Shown here in pieces: positions 13,075-19,561 of a stretch of DNA of 19,561 nucleotides. The DNA is from Alphaproteobacteria bacterium (lineage in GTDB: Bacteria; Pseudomonadota; Alphaproteobacteria; Puniceispirillales; UBA1172). The stretch is from assembly GCA_021296375.1 (NCBI GenBank), contig JAGWAQ010000011.1:12910-32470 (forward strand), in the 5' to 3' direction. Made by a program: the position numbers and the translations under genes. Each line of letters starts with the position of its first letter. The stretch's first letter is position 1. The notes under the pieces were generated by a model. That model saw nothing but the letters and a program-made list of their open reading frames with translations, searched no databases and was not told the DNA's origin.

Positions 13075-13105
13075 CAAATCATCCACTTCGAATTGGTATT
13101 TCGTT

Positions 13106-13155
13106 TTTATAAGTTAGATTGGATTTCAGGAATGTGAATAGATACTTTCAGGAAT
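13106..13155 (-). promoter_or_regulatory. Possible internal promoter/operator before pntAA with direct repeats
   Basis: On the minus strand ATTCCTGAAA occurs twice, at 13146-13155 and 13124-13133, 22 bases apart (about two helical turns). A TATAAA follows at 13106-13111. The second copy overlaps the ABC1 stop codon. A -35 box with ideal spacing is not clear (TTCCTG with 15 bases). Weak evidence for separate control of pnt. Confidence 0.22.
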
Positions 13156-14487
13156 TCCGCAATCCCGTGCCGCGGTGGATTGCCGCTCACCCAATTTATC
13201 CTGGTCAAAATCATCGATCAGCCCTTCGAAAAGCTGGTGCCAGTTGACCTCGGCCTTAAGGTGCATGAAGACTGAACCCAGCCCGATGGCGGCACGGTCC
13301 ATCAGCACAAATTCCCGCGGCGGTTGCACCCCGCCAATGCGCTTCAACTCTTCATAGACTTTCATGGCCACGTCACGGCCATGGGTGCCGGTGCCCATTT
13401 CGTGGATGGGGCGGGCGCGGTCTTCCAAGAGGGGCGTGTAAATAAATTTCGCCCAGATATTGAGAACGTCAATCGCCTCCTGATCAAGCCCCGAAAAGCC
13501 CCAGTTCTCATAAGCTTTAACCGCCAGGGCATCATCGCCATCACGGATCGCTTTATAAAGATCAATCACCCCTGACACGAAACTCGGGCGGAACAGCCGG
13601 ATGCAGCCGTAATCAAGCAAATTGACGGACCCGTCATCAGCAATGGTGTAATTGCCGGGGTGGGGGTCACCATGGATCACGCCATAATAATAAAACGGCA
13701 CATACCAGGTGCGGAACATATTGATCGCGACGTTGTTGCGGTCCTCCTGATTTTCGTTTTCGGCGATGAAGGTTTTCAGCCGCGTGCCGTTGATCCATGT
13801 CATGGTCAACAGCCGGTCGGTGGACAGCTCCTCCACCGGTGCCGGAACATTGGCCCCCGCCTCGCCTTTCAGCATATGGCGATAAAGCTTCATGTTGCTG
13901 GCTTCACGTTTGTAATCCAGCTCTTCCGCCAGACGTTCCGCCAATTCCTGGTGAATCTCGCCTGTCGAGATGGCGTTATCGTACCGTTCATAGAGATTCA
14001 GAATAAGCTTGAGCTGCTTCAAGTCAGCTTCCACCGCGCTGGCCATATCAGGGTACTGCAACTTGCAGGCATAAGTCGTGCCATCATGCCCGATGGATTG
14101 ATGCACCTGCCCGAGAGAGGCGGCGGCGGCGGCGGATTTCTCAAAGCTCTGGAATTTTGACATCCAGTCCGCCCCCAGTTCCGCCATCATCCGCCGCTTG
14201 ACGAACAGCCATCCCATGGACGGCGCGTCGGTCTGCAGATTAGCCAGTTCTTCGGCGTATTCCCGTGGCAAGGCTTCAGGAATAGTCGCCAGAATTTGCG
14301 CGACTTTCATGAGCGGGCCTTTCAGCCCCCCCAGCGCATCACGCAATTCCGCGGCGTGTTTATCGCGGTCGACCTTCAGGCCAAGGTAACGCTCCCCTGC
14401 CATTTTCATGGCCAGGTTGCCCATGGTGCCGGTCACCTTGGCGTAACGTTTGATGCGCCCGCCGATTGCCGATTGATCATCCGCCAT
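13126..14487 (-). CDS. ABC1/UbiB (COQ8-like) family atypical protein kinase
   Basis: The protein has 453 residues. ABC1/UbiB proteins are kinase-fold ATPases linked to ubiquinone synthesis or lipid homeostasis. The N-terminal signature KxGQ appears as KVAQ at 61-64, within GPLMKVAQILATIPEALP. The Ala-rich loop that replaces the kinase P-loop is SAAAAASLGQVH at 118-129. The ATP-anchoring lysine is Lys142 in ACKLQYP. The catalytic loop is HGDPHPGN at 272-279 and the metal site is LDYG at 291-294 in place of DFG. It lacks the C-terminal membrane helices of E. coli UbiB. The substitution of Gly by Ala in KxGQ is an oddity but the rest is intact. It follows pepF with a TAATG overlap, so the two are translationally coupled, and precedes pntAA. 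Confidence 0.9.
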   Translation of the reverse strand: MADDQSAIGGRIKRYAKVTGTMGNLAMKMAGERYLGLKVDRDKHAAELRDALGGLKGPLMKVAQILATIPEALPREYAEELANLQTDAPSMGWLFVKRRMMAELGADWMSKFQSFEKSAAAAASLGQVHQSIGHDGTTYACKLQYPDMASAVEADLKQLKLILNLYERYDNAISTGEIHQELAERLAEELDYKREASNMKLYRHMLKGEAGANVPAPVEELSTDRLLTMTWINGTRLKTFIAENENQEDRNNVAINMFRTWYVPFYYYGVIHGDPHPGNYTIADDGSVNLLDYGCIRLFRPSFVSGVIDLYKAIRDGDDALAVKAYENWGFSGLDQEAIDVLNIWAKFIYTPLLEDRARPIHEMGTGTHGRDVAMKVYEELKRIGGVQPPREFVLMDRAAIGLGSVFMHLKAEVNWHQLFEGLIDDFDQDKLGERQSTAARDCGIPESIYSHS

Positions 14488-16295
14488 TACTCGACTCCCT
14501 CTTGGGTGGCAGGGTCATCGAGCATGGCTTCCAGCTCATCGATCATGCCCGCCAGCATATCAAGGCCAAGGTTCCAGAACTGCGCATCCCCGGCGTTGAG
14601 GCCAAATGGCGCCAGCGCAACATCGTGGCGGTCCGTCCCCCCTGCCCGCAGCAGGTTCAGGTAACGGTCAACGAACCCGTCTTTCGCCGCCTGATCTTCG
14701 GCCTTGGCGTAGACCTGCCAGAGCGCGTTCACCAGGCAATCGCCAAACGCATAGGCATAGACGTAAAACGGCACATGGATGAAATGCGGAATAAAACCCC
14801 AGATCGGGCGATAGGTGTCGTCGATTTCAACCGATGGGCCAAGCGCCTCCGCCTGACTCTCCATCCAGATCTCGGCAATCTGGTCTGGCGTCAGCTCACT
14901 GTCCTTGCGGGCATCATGGAAACGGGTTTCAAAATTATGGAACCCGATCTGCCGCACCACGGTGTTGAGCATATCCTCGATCTTGCCCGCCAACAGGGCG
15001 CGACGCTGGACAGGATCAGTGGTGCGATCCATCAGCTTGCGGAACACCAGCATTTCGCCGAATACCGAAGCGGTTTCCGCCAGGGTCAGGGGAGTTGAAC
15101 ACATCAAATGCCCCCGCGGGGCGGCCAGCACCTGATGCACCCCGTGGCCCAGCTCATGGGCGAGGGTCATGACATCACGAACATTTCCGCTGTAATTCAT
15201 CAGCACATAGGGATGGGCCGACGGCACCGTGGGGTGGCTGAAGGCCCCCGACGCCTTGCCGTCACGTTGCGGGGCGTCGATCCAGTTGCGGTCAAAGAAC
15301 CAGCTGGCGACTTCCGCCATGCTGGCGTCAAATTCCCCGAACGCGTCAAGGACAAGCGATTTCGCTTCATCCCAGCTGAACTTGCGGTTGTCTTCGCCGG
15401 GGACCGGCGCGTTGCGATCCCACCACGGCAATTTATCCTTGCCCATCCATTTTGCCTTCAGGGCATAATAACGGTGGGTCAGGTCTGGCATACGGGCGGT
15501 GACGGTTTGGGCCAGCGCGTCCACCACCTCATCCTCGACATCATTGGCAAGGTTGCGTGACGACACCGGGCGACTGAATTTCCGCCATTTGTCATCGGTG
15601 CTTTTATCCTTGGCAATGGTGTTCAAAATCAGCGTCATCATGCGGCTGTTGTCATTCAGCACCTGCGAGCGGGACAAGCCGGCTTTCTTGCGCAATTCAG
15701 GGTCAGCGTCGGTCATCATGTCGAGGATTTCCGCCTCCCCCACCATGTCCCCGTCGATCGGGAATTTCAGGCTGGCGGCGGTTTCATCAAACAACCGCAC
15801 CCAGGCGGAACGCCCTGACGGCTGTCGTTCCATCAGCATGGTTTCCATTTCTTCGGAAAGCTGATGGGGGCGAAACGCCCGCACCTGACGGATCCACGGC
15901 GCCCAATAGGCCATCGCCGGGGTCGCCAGATGGGCGTCCATCCTGGCGTCATCCATCGCCGCCAGTTCAAGTTCGACAAACACCAGTTGCGCGCTGATGT
16001 CGCTTTCCAGCTCACGCATCATCTGCGCCTGACGGCCGGTTTCAGGGGCGGTCATATCAGCGGCAAAAGCCAGGTCCGTGAAGCTTGTCATGCGGCCGAG
16101 CTTTTCGGCGATGGCTTCGTAATCGCTGATCACCTGCGCCAGTTCATCACTGCTGGCCTGATCAAGCCGTGACTTCCATGTCGTCGCCAACCCCTCGGCG
16201 CTGGACTTGACGTAAGCCTGATCCTTGACCAGATCATCGGCATCAAGCCCTTGGTAGAGATCATCAAGCGACCAATGGGGAAGTGAATCAGGCAT
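14487..16295 (-). CDS. pepF: Oligoendopeptidase F-type zinc metallopeptidase (M3 family)
   Basis: The enzyme has 602 residues and is a cytoplasmic zinc peptidase that cleaves short peptides. The zinc motif HELGH is at 380-384 in MTLAHELGHGVHQVL, with the downstream glutamate ligand in TLAETASVFGEML. YVYAYAFGDCLVNALW near the C-terminus is the M3B family's substrate-binding Tyr/His region. The N-terminal half is a helical lobe (PF08439-like) containing NDNSRMMTLILNTIAKDK. The HPTVPSAHPYVLMNYSGNVRDV block precedes the zinc motif. The frame is open 42 codons upstream of ATG 16295, but that stretch is Cys/aromatic-rich and unlike the family, so 16295 is chosen; the ribosome binding site is weak. 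It is the first gene of the pepF-ABC1-pntAA-pntAB-pntB run. Confidence 0.93.
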   Translation of the reverse strand: MPDSLPHWSLDDLYQGLDADDLVKDQAYVKSSAEGLATTWKSRLDQASSDELAQVISDYEAIAEKLGRMTSFTDLAFAADMTAPETGRQAQMMRELESDISAQLVFVELELAAMDDARMDAHLATPAMAYWAPWIRQVRAFRPHQLSEEMETMLMERQPSGRSAWVRLFDETAASLKFPIDGDMVGEAEILDMMTDADPELRKKAGLSRSQVLNDNSRMMTLILNTIAKDKSTDDKWRKFSRPVSSRNLANDVEDEVVDALAQTVTARMPDLTHRYYALKAKWMGKDKLPWWDRNAPVPGEDNRKFSWDEAKSLVLDAFGEFDASMAEVASWFFDRNWIDAPQRDGKASGAFSHPTVPSAHPYVLMNYSGNVRDVMTLAHELGHGVHQVLAAPRGHLMCSTPLTLAETASVFGEMLVFRKLMDRTTDPVQRRALLAGKIEDMLNTVVRQIGFHNFETRFHDARKDSELTPDQIAEIWMESQAEALGPSVEIDDTYRPIWGFIPHFIHVPFYVYAYAFGDCLVNALWQVYAKAEDQAAKDGFVDRYLNLLRAGGTDRHDVALAPFGLNAGDAQFWNLGLDMLAGMIDELEAMLDDPATQEGVE

Positions 16296-16328
16296 AAGCT
16301 CAAGTCCAAAACAATGTGTTATGCCATA

Positions 16329-16356
16329 AATATAAGGTCGCTTTGGCCAAGGGCAA
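16329..16356 (-). promoter_or_regulatory. Candidate promoter of the pepF-ABC1-pnt operon
   Basis: On the minus strand TTGCCC (forward-strand 16351-16356) is followed after 16 bases by TATATT (forward-strand 16329-16334). This resembles the rpsU promoter candidate TTGCCT-N16-TATAAC in this window. Transcription would begin near 16322, giving a leader of about 27 bases before the pepF ATG at 16295. Confidence 0.5.
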
Positions 16357-16450
16357 CAGACGAAATGGGTAAAAACGACGCGGCGGGCTGGATAAAAACC
16401 CATCAGACTGGACGCTTGCAAATCGTGTGGTTAAGCTTTCAGGAGGATTT

Positions 16451-16471
16451 ATGTTGGTGATAATGCTTTGA
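16451..16471 (+). promoter_or_regulatory. Six-codon leader ORF with strong SD, overlapping the TTG start of the acyl-CoA synthetase
   Basis: A perfect AGGAGG (16441-16446) lies four bases before ATG 16451, which reads M-L-V-I-M-L and stops at TGA 16469-16471. The TTG start of the next gene occupies 16468-16470, forming a TTGA stop-start overlap. The strong binding site thus serves the mini-ORF, and the synthetase may be translated by re-initiation. A one-base sequencing error is the alternative explanation. Confidence 0.5.
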
Positions 16472-18231
16472 CGACTTCGATCGCACGACAATTCAACACA
16501 CTCACTGAGTTGTTTTTCTGTCAGGCGGAGTTGCGCGCGTCCCATAAATTTGTATCCAATAAAATTCATCAGCAATGGATCGGCCTCAGTTACAGCGAGG
16601 TCGCCCAGCAGACGCGGGATATTGCCTCCGGCCTGATGGCGCGCGGCGTCAACCGTGGTGATCGCGTAGTGCTGGTGTCGGAAAACCGCCTTGAATGGGT
16701 GATCGCTGATCTGGCCATTATGTCCATCGGGGCGATCACGGTTCCGGCCTTCACCTCCAATACCGAAGATGACCATCTCCAAATCCTGAACGACAGCGGG
16801 GCCGTCGCCATAATCTGCACGACCACACGATTGGCAGATATCGCCGAAGGCGCGGCAGAACGATCCCCAAACTGCCGGCTGATGGTGATGGTCGAAACCT
16901 CGTCTACCATTCATCAGCCGACGGGACTGGCGATCATTTCCTGGGCCCAATTGATGAAAGATGGCCAGAGCTTCCCCTCGGATATCGACGCCGCCGTCGA
17001 GGCCACCGCCCCCACCGACACCGCCTGCGTGATCTACACATCCGGCTCCGACAGTCAGCCGAAAGGCGTGATGCTGTCGCACCGCTCCATCCTGCATAAT
17101 GTCTATGGCGCCGCCGACCGGTTTAATGATCTCAAATTCGGGGATGAGGTGTTTCTTTCCCTGTTGCCGCTCAGCCATGCTTATGAACACACGACGGGGC
17201 TGTATCTGCCGATTTACCTCGGGGCTGAAATTTTCCACCTCAAGTCACCGGACCAACTGGCGCAATCGCTCAAAGAAGTCCGCCCCACCATGATGACCAC
17301 CGTGCCGCGTCTTTGTGATGTCTTGCATGATCGCATTCGCGCCAATGTCGCCAGCAAGGGCAAGCTTAATCAAAACCTCATGGGGCTGGCCTTGCGGCTG
17401 GGGCGGCGAAAACTTGCCGAAGGTCACTTGCCGCCTTTGGCAAGCCTGATCAACGCCATGTTGAGCCTTGTCGTCCGCCGCCGCATCAATCAGGTTTTTG
17501 GCGGCCGCTTGAAATTGATGGTCTCCGGCGGGGCGGCGTTGTCGCCATCGGTGGGGCGGTTCTTTGTGGCGCTCGGGGTGCGGCTGGTGCAAGGCTATGG
17601 CCAGACCGAAGCGGCACCTGTCATCAGCGTCAGCCCGATTACCGACAACCGCATCCATACCGTCGGCACCCCGTTAAAAGACGTTGAGGTGAAACTGTCG
17701 AAATCCGGCGAATTGCTGGTGCGGGGTGACCTCGTGATGAAGGGCTATTGGGATCGCCCGCAAGAGACCGCAAGGGTATTGAAGGACGGCTGGCTCCACA
17801 CCGGGGACCTGGCGGAAATTGATGACGACATGTTCATCACCATTACCGGCCGCAAGAAAGATATTATTGTCAATTCCGGTGGCGAGAACATCTCCCCCAT
17901 GCGCGTCGAAAGCCGTCTTGCCGCCCAGACCAATATTGCCCAGGCCATGGTGCACGGGGACCGGCGGCCGTGGCTGGCGGCGGTTATCGCACCGTCGGAA
18001 GAATGCATCACCAAAGCGCGCGGGCGGCCTGATAAAATCATCACCCTTATCCAGAATGACATCGACACCGCCAACGCCCGCCTGCCGACCTCAGAACGCA
18101 TCCGGCGGTTTGTCGTGGCCGATGATGGCTTCACCATCGAAAACAAAAGACTGACCCCCACGCTGAAGACCAGACGTCACATTATCAACCAGCAATTCCG
18201 CGATAAACTCGACCGTCTTTACAGCCGATAA
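16468..18231 (+). CDS. Long-chain acyl-CoA synthetase (AMP-forming, FadD-like)
   Basis: The enzyme has 587 residues and belongs to the long-chain fatty-acid CoA ligase branch of the ANL superfamily, activating fatty acids with ATP and CoA at the inner face of the membrane. The N-terminus (FNTLTELFF, then GDRVVLVSENRLEWVIADLA) is typical. The ATP loop is YTSGSDSQPKG at 190-200; the family normally has T/S-G here, so the Asp-Ser pair is unusual. SLLPLSHAYEHTTGLYLP is at 231-248, and LKLMVSGGAALSP at 348-360. GYGQTEAAP at 377-384 is the adenine-binding motif, and WLHTGDLAEID with TGRKKDIIVNSGGENISP forms the hinge region (442-477). Lys567 in LTPTLKTRR is the likely C-terminal catalytic lysine. 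No in-frame ATG or GTG exists before 16468 back to a stop at 16432, so translation must start at TTG 16468 unless the sequence has a frameshift. Confidence 0.88.
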   Translation: MTTSIARQFNTLTELFFCQAELRASHKFVSNKIHQQWIGLSYSEVAQQTRDIASGLMARGVNRGDRVVLVSENRLEWVIADLAIMSIGAITVPAFTSNTEDDHLQILNDSGAVAIICTTTRLADIAEGAAERSPNCRLMVMVETSSTIHQPTGLAIISWAQLMKDGQSFPSDIDAAVEATAPTDTACVIYTSGSDSQPKGVMLSHRSILHNVYGAADRFNDLKFGDEVFLSLLPLSHAYEHTTGLYLPIYLGAEIFHLKSPDQLAQSLKEVRPTMMTTVPRLCDVLHDRIRANVASKGKLNQNLMGLALRLGRRKLAEGHLPPLASLINAMLSLVVRRRINQVFGGRLKLMVSGGAALSPSVGRFFVALGVRLVQGYGQTEAAPVISVSPITDNRIHTVGTPLKDVEVKLSKSGELLVRGDLVMKGYWDRPQETARVLKDGWLHTGDLAEIDDDMFITITGRKKDIIVNSGGENISPMRVESRLAAQTNIAQAMVHGDRRPWLAAVIAPSEECITKARGRPDKIITLIQNDIDTANARLPTSERIRRFVVADDGFTIENKRLTPTLKTRRHIINQQFRDKLDRLYSR

Positions 18232-18309
18232 CCGCCGCTGTTTTTGCTTGCCAAGCGCAGGTTTTTAACCACAAATAAATGGAAATTTTTAACCTTGGGG
18301 GAACGTGAC

Positions 18310-19266
18310 ATGCGTGTCGGATTTATTGGTTTAGGGAATGTGGGCGGCAAACTGGCAGGAAGCCTGATCCGCAATAAATTTGAGGTAACGGTGCGCGACC
18401 TTGACGAAGCGGTCGCGGCGCCTTTTCTTGAAGCTGGCGCAAGCTGGGGCGAGTCACCCAAGGCGATGATGGAAGCGTGCGATCTGCTCATCACCTGCCT
18501 GCCTTCCCCTGCCGCCAGCGCGGCGGTCATGGAAGCCGAAGACGGCATCCTTGCGGGCATGAGCGCGGGGAAAATCTGGGCGGAAATGTCCACCACCGAC
18601 GAAGCTGAAGTCAAACGCCTTGGCGCAAAAGTAGTGGCGGCGGGCGGCTCGCCTGTGGATTGCCCTGTGTCCGGCGGCTGCCACCGTGCCGCCACCGGCA
18701 ATATCTCGATCTTTGCGGGCTGTGACCGTGACGTTTTTGAAACCATGCTGCCGGTGCTGACAACCCTTGGCCGCCGGGTGTTGCACACCGGCCCCCTGGG
18801 TTCCGCGTCGGTCCTTAAAGTCATGACCAACTACCTGGCGACCGCCAACCTCATCACCTGCGCCGAAGCGCTGGTGACGGCGAAAGCGGCGGGGATGGAC
18901 CTCAACACCACTTATGAGGCGATCAAGATTTCCTCCGGCACCTCGTTTGTCCATGAAACCGAAAGCCAGGTCATCCTGAACGGCAGTCGCGACATCAACT
19001 TCACCATGGACCTTGTGCTGAAAGACATCGGCCTGTTCCAGGAGATCGCCGATCGCCACGACGTGCCGCTCGAGATCTCGCCCTTGATGATCGAGATTTT
19101 CAAGGATGGCGCGGCACGATATGGCGACCGCGAATGGTCCCCCAATATCATCAAACGCCTTGAGGATAAAACCGGCCTCGACATCACCGCCCCCGGCTTC
19201 CCCGCTGAAATGCAGGATGATGAACCCGAAGAACCCGGCTATGAGATCATCCCCAACCGCGGCTGA
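18310..19266 (+). CDS. NAD(P)-dependent beta-hydroxyacid dehydrogenase (3-hydroxyisobutyrate dehydrogenase family)
   Basis: The protein has 318 residues. The NAD(P)-binding loop GFIGLGNVGGKLAGSLI is at 4-20, followed by TVRDLDEA, where Arg/Asp after the second strand leaves cofactor choice open. Substrate motif DCPVSGG is at 117-123 (family D-A-P-V-S-G-G). The catalytic lysine is Lys170 in GSASVLKVMTNYL, and the second conserved Lys-Asp pair is in LVLKDIGL near 238. These define the 3-hydroxyisobutyrate / tartronate-semialdehyde / 2-hydroxy-3-oxopropionate reductase family; which acid is used cannot be decided. The last ~28 residues form an acidic, proline-rich tail (EMQDDEPEEPGYEIIPNRG), longer than most relatives. 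ATG 18310 is preferred over the frame's first start because MRVGFIGLG is the family N-terminus and GGGGGAA lies a few bases upstream. It follows the acyl-CoA synthetase by 78 bases with no clear terminator. Confidence 0.88.
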   Translation: MRVGFIGLGNVGGKLAGSLIRNKFEVTVRDLDEAVAAPFLEAGASWGESPKAMMEACDLLITCLPSPAASAAVMEAEDGILAGMSAGKIWAEMSTTDEAEVKRLGAKVVAAGGSPVDCPVSGGCHRAATGNISIFAGCDRDVFETMLPVLTTLGRRVLHTGPLGSASVLKVMTNYLATANLITCAEALVTAKAAGMDLNTTYEAIKISSGTSFVHETESQVILNGSRDINFTMDLVLKDIGLFQEIADRHDVPLEISPLMIEIFKDGAARYGDREWSPNIIKRLEDKTGLDITAPGFPAEMQDDEPEEPGYEIIPNRG

Positions 19267-19299
19267 TCTTGTGGTAGAATGCTGGTCTTGTGGTAGAAT
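19267..19299 (+). repeat. Tandem 14-base repeat in the tRNA-Arg promoter region
   Basis: TCTTGTGGTAGAAT occurs at 19267-19280 and again at 19286-19299, a 19-base period. Each copy ends in TAGAAT, a good -10 box. The second copy's TAGAAT (19294-19299) ends seven bases before the tRNA 5' end, the right distance for it to drive the tRNA; the first copy's TTGTGG would be a -35 at a long 19-base spacing. Confidence 0.8.
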
Positions 19300-19306
19300 A
19301 AAGTGT

Positions 19307-19383
19307 GGTCCCGTAGCTCATCAGGATAGAGCGCAAGATTCCTAATCTTGAGGCAGCAGGTTCGAGTCCTGCCGGGATCACCA
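19307..19383 (+). tRNA. tRNA-Arg, anticodon CCT
   Basis: A complete cloverleaf is visible. The acceptor GGTCCCG (19307-19313) pairs with CGGGATC with one G-U pair. The D arm is GCTC/GAGC. The anticodon stem is CAAGA/TCTTG with loop TTCCTAA and anticodon CCT at 19341-19343. The T arm is GCAGG-TTCGAGT-CCTGC. The discriminator is A at 19380 and an encoded CCA follows at 19381-19383. It reads the codon AGG, rare in GC-rich alphaproteobacteria. tRNA-Arg(CCT) genes are frequent integration sites for islands, but no integrase or att duplicate is present in this window. Confidence 0.97.
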
Positions 19384-19560
19384 TTCTTCTGAATTTGCAT
19401 CAGGCAAAACCACGTGATAGCGTCGAAACATCATCGGGTGAAATTGTGTTGCTGACGCGTTGCCCTGATTAGTTGATCCCCTTTCAAGTTGCTGCTCCGG
19501 TGATTGAACATCGCTGGGGGCTATGCTGAGCGCCTCCACCAAACCTTTTGATGGAGACCA
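19378..19560 (-). CDS. Possible C-terminal end of a minus-strand gene entering from the right edge
   Basis: On the minus strand one frame is open from the right edge to a TGA at 19378-19380, giving 60 codons that end FRRYHVVLPDANSEEW. The stop lies within the last bases of the tRNA-Arg gene on the other strand. I do not recognise the protein: it is polar with no obvious motif. An open stretch of this length can arise by chance, so the call depends on what lies beyond 19561. If real, it converges on the tRNA with a small overlap. Otherwise 19384-19561 contains no gene or terminator I can support. Confidence 0.25.
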   Translation of the reverse strand, partial: WSPSKGLVEALSIAPSDVQSPEQQLERGSTNQGNASATQFHPMMFRRYHVVLPDANSEEW

Positions 19561-19561
19561 C

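Noticed and set aside
16463..16472. CTTTGAC in the leader mini-ORF, the same heptamer as the release factor 2 programmed +1 frameshift site
   Set aside because: A +1 shift here leads into a frame different from the acyl-CoA synthetase (a -1 shift would be needed), and there is no SD-like sequence at the required three-base distance.
16300..17238. A 312-codon minus-strand open frame
   Set aside because: It is antisense to the acyl-CoA synthetase gene, is rich in Gly/His/Arg without family motifs, and would cover the pepF promoter region.
1..19561. CRISPR arrays, insertion sequences, phage genes, rRNA genes
   Set aside because: No regularly spaced repeats, transposase or integrase motifs, or rRNA-like stretches were seen on either strand.

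Overview
The window looks like core chromosome of an alphaproteobacterium. The markers are the DUF1013 regulator TrcR, a DUF1192 protein, a COQ9-family protein, the short YdcH-type DUF465 protein, an S21 gene, and a proton-translocating transhydrogenase split into three subunits (PntAA, PntAB, PntB). The DNA is moderately GC-rich by eye and gene-dense, and no intergenic gap exceeds 300 bases. I see no insertion sequence, CRISPR array, rRNA or phage gene. I cannot name the genus from the sequence.

Layout. 2-484 (+): end of a YgfZ-type folate-binding Fe-S assembly protein. 494-1494 (-): DUF1192 protein and D-3-hydroxybutyrate dehydrogenase. 1639-2205 (+): trcR, divergent from the DUF1192 gene, followed by a strong terminator. 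2276-4189 (-): propionyl-CoA synthetase type enzyme. 4366-6193 (+): DUF465 protein, purE and purK in one apparent operon with a long leader. 6177-7166 (-): a lower-GC accessory gene whose C-terminal domain looks like nucleoside 2-deoxyribosyltransferase or TIR-like NAD-consuming effectors; its 3' end overlaps purK. 7278-8913 (-): a COQ9-family gene and metA, ended by a terminator. 9163-9366 (+): rpsU with promoter, leader hairpin and terminator, then a GNAT acetyltransferase (9463-9912). 9986-16295 (-): a five-gene run pepF, ABC1 kinase, pntAA, pntAB, pntB ending at a terminator. 16468-18231 (+): long-chain acyl-CoA synthetase with a TTG start. 18310-19266 (+): a beta-hydroxyacid dehydrogenase. 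19307-19383 (+): tRNA-Arg(CCT), followed by the possible 3' end of a minus-strand gene running off the window.

How the genes fit together. Several concern acyl-CoA, carbon-storage and redox metabolism: 3-hydroxybutyrate oxidation, propionate/acetate activation, long-chain fatty acid activation, a hydroxyacid dehydrogenase, and NADPH supply by the Pnt transhydrogenase. COQ9 and the ABC1/UbiB-type kinase both point to ubiquinone. purEK serves purine synthesis and metA serves methionine synthesis; MetA carries the Glu associated with acetyl-CoA use.

Two items stand out. The first is the lone ribosyltransferase/TIR-like gene at 6177-7166, a plausible orphan defence or stress effector set among housekeeping genes. 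The second is a roughly 60-residue histone-H1-like Lys/Ala tail on PntAA, at the point where other transhydrogenases continue into the membrane domain. All function calls come from reading motifs by eye; no database search was possible.
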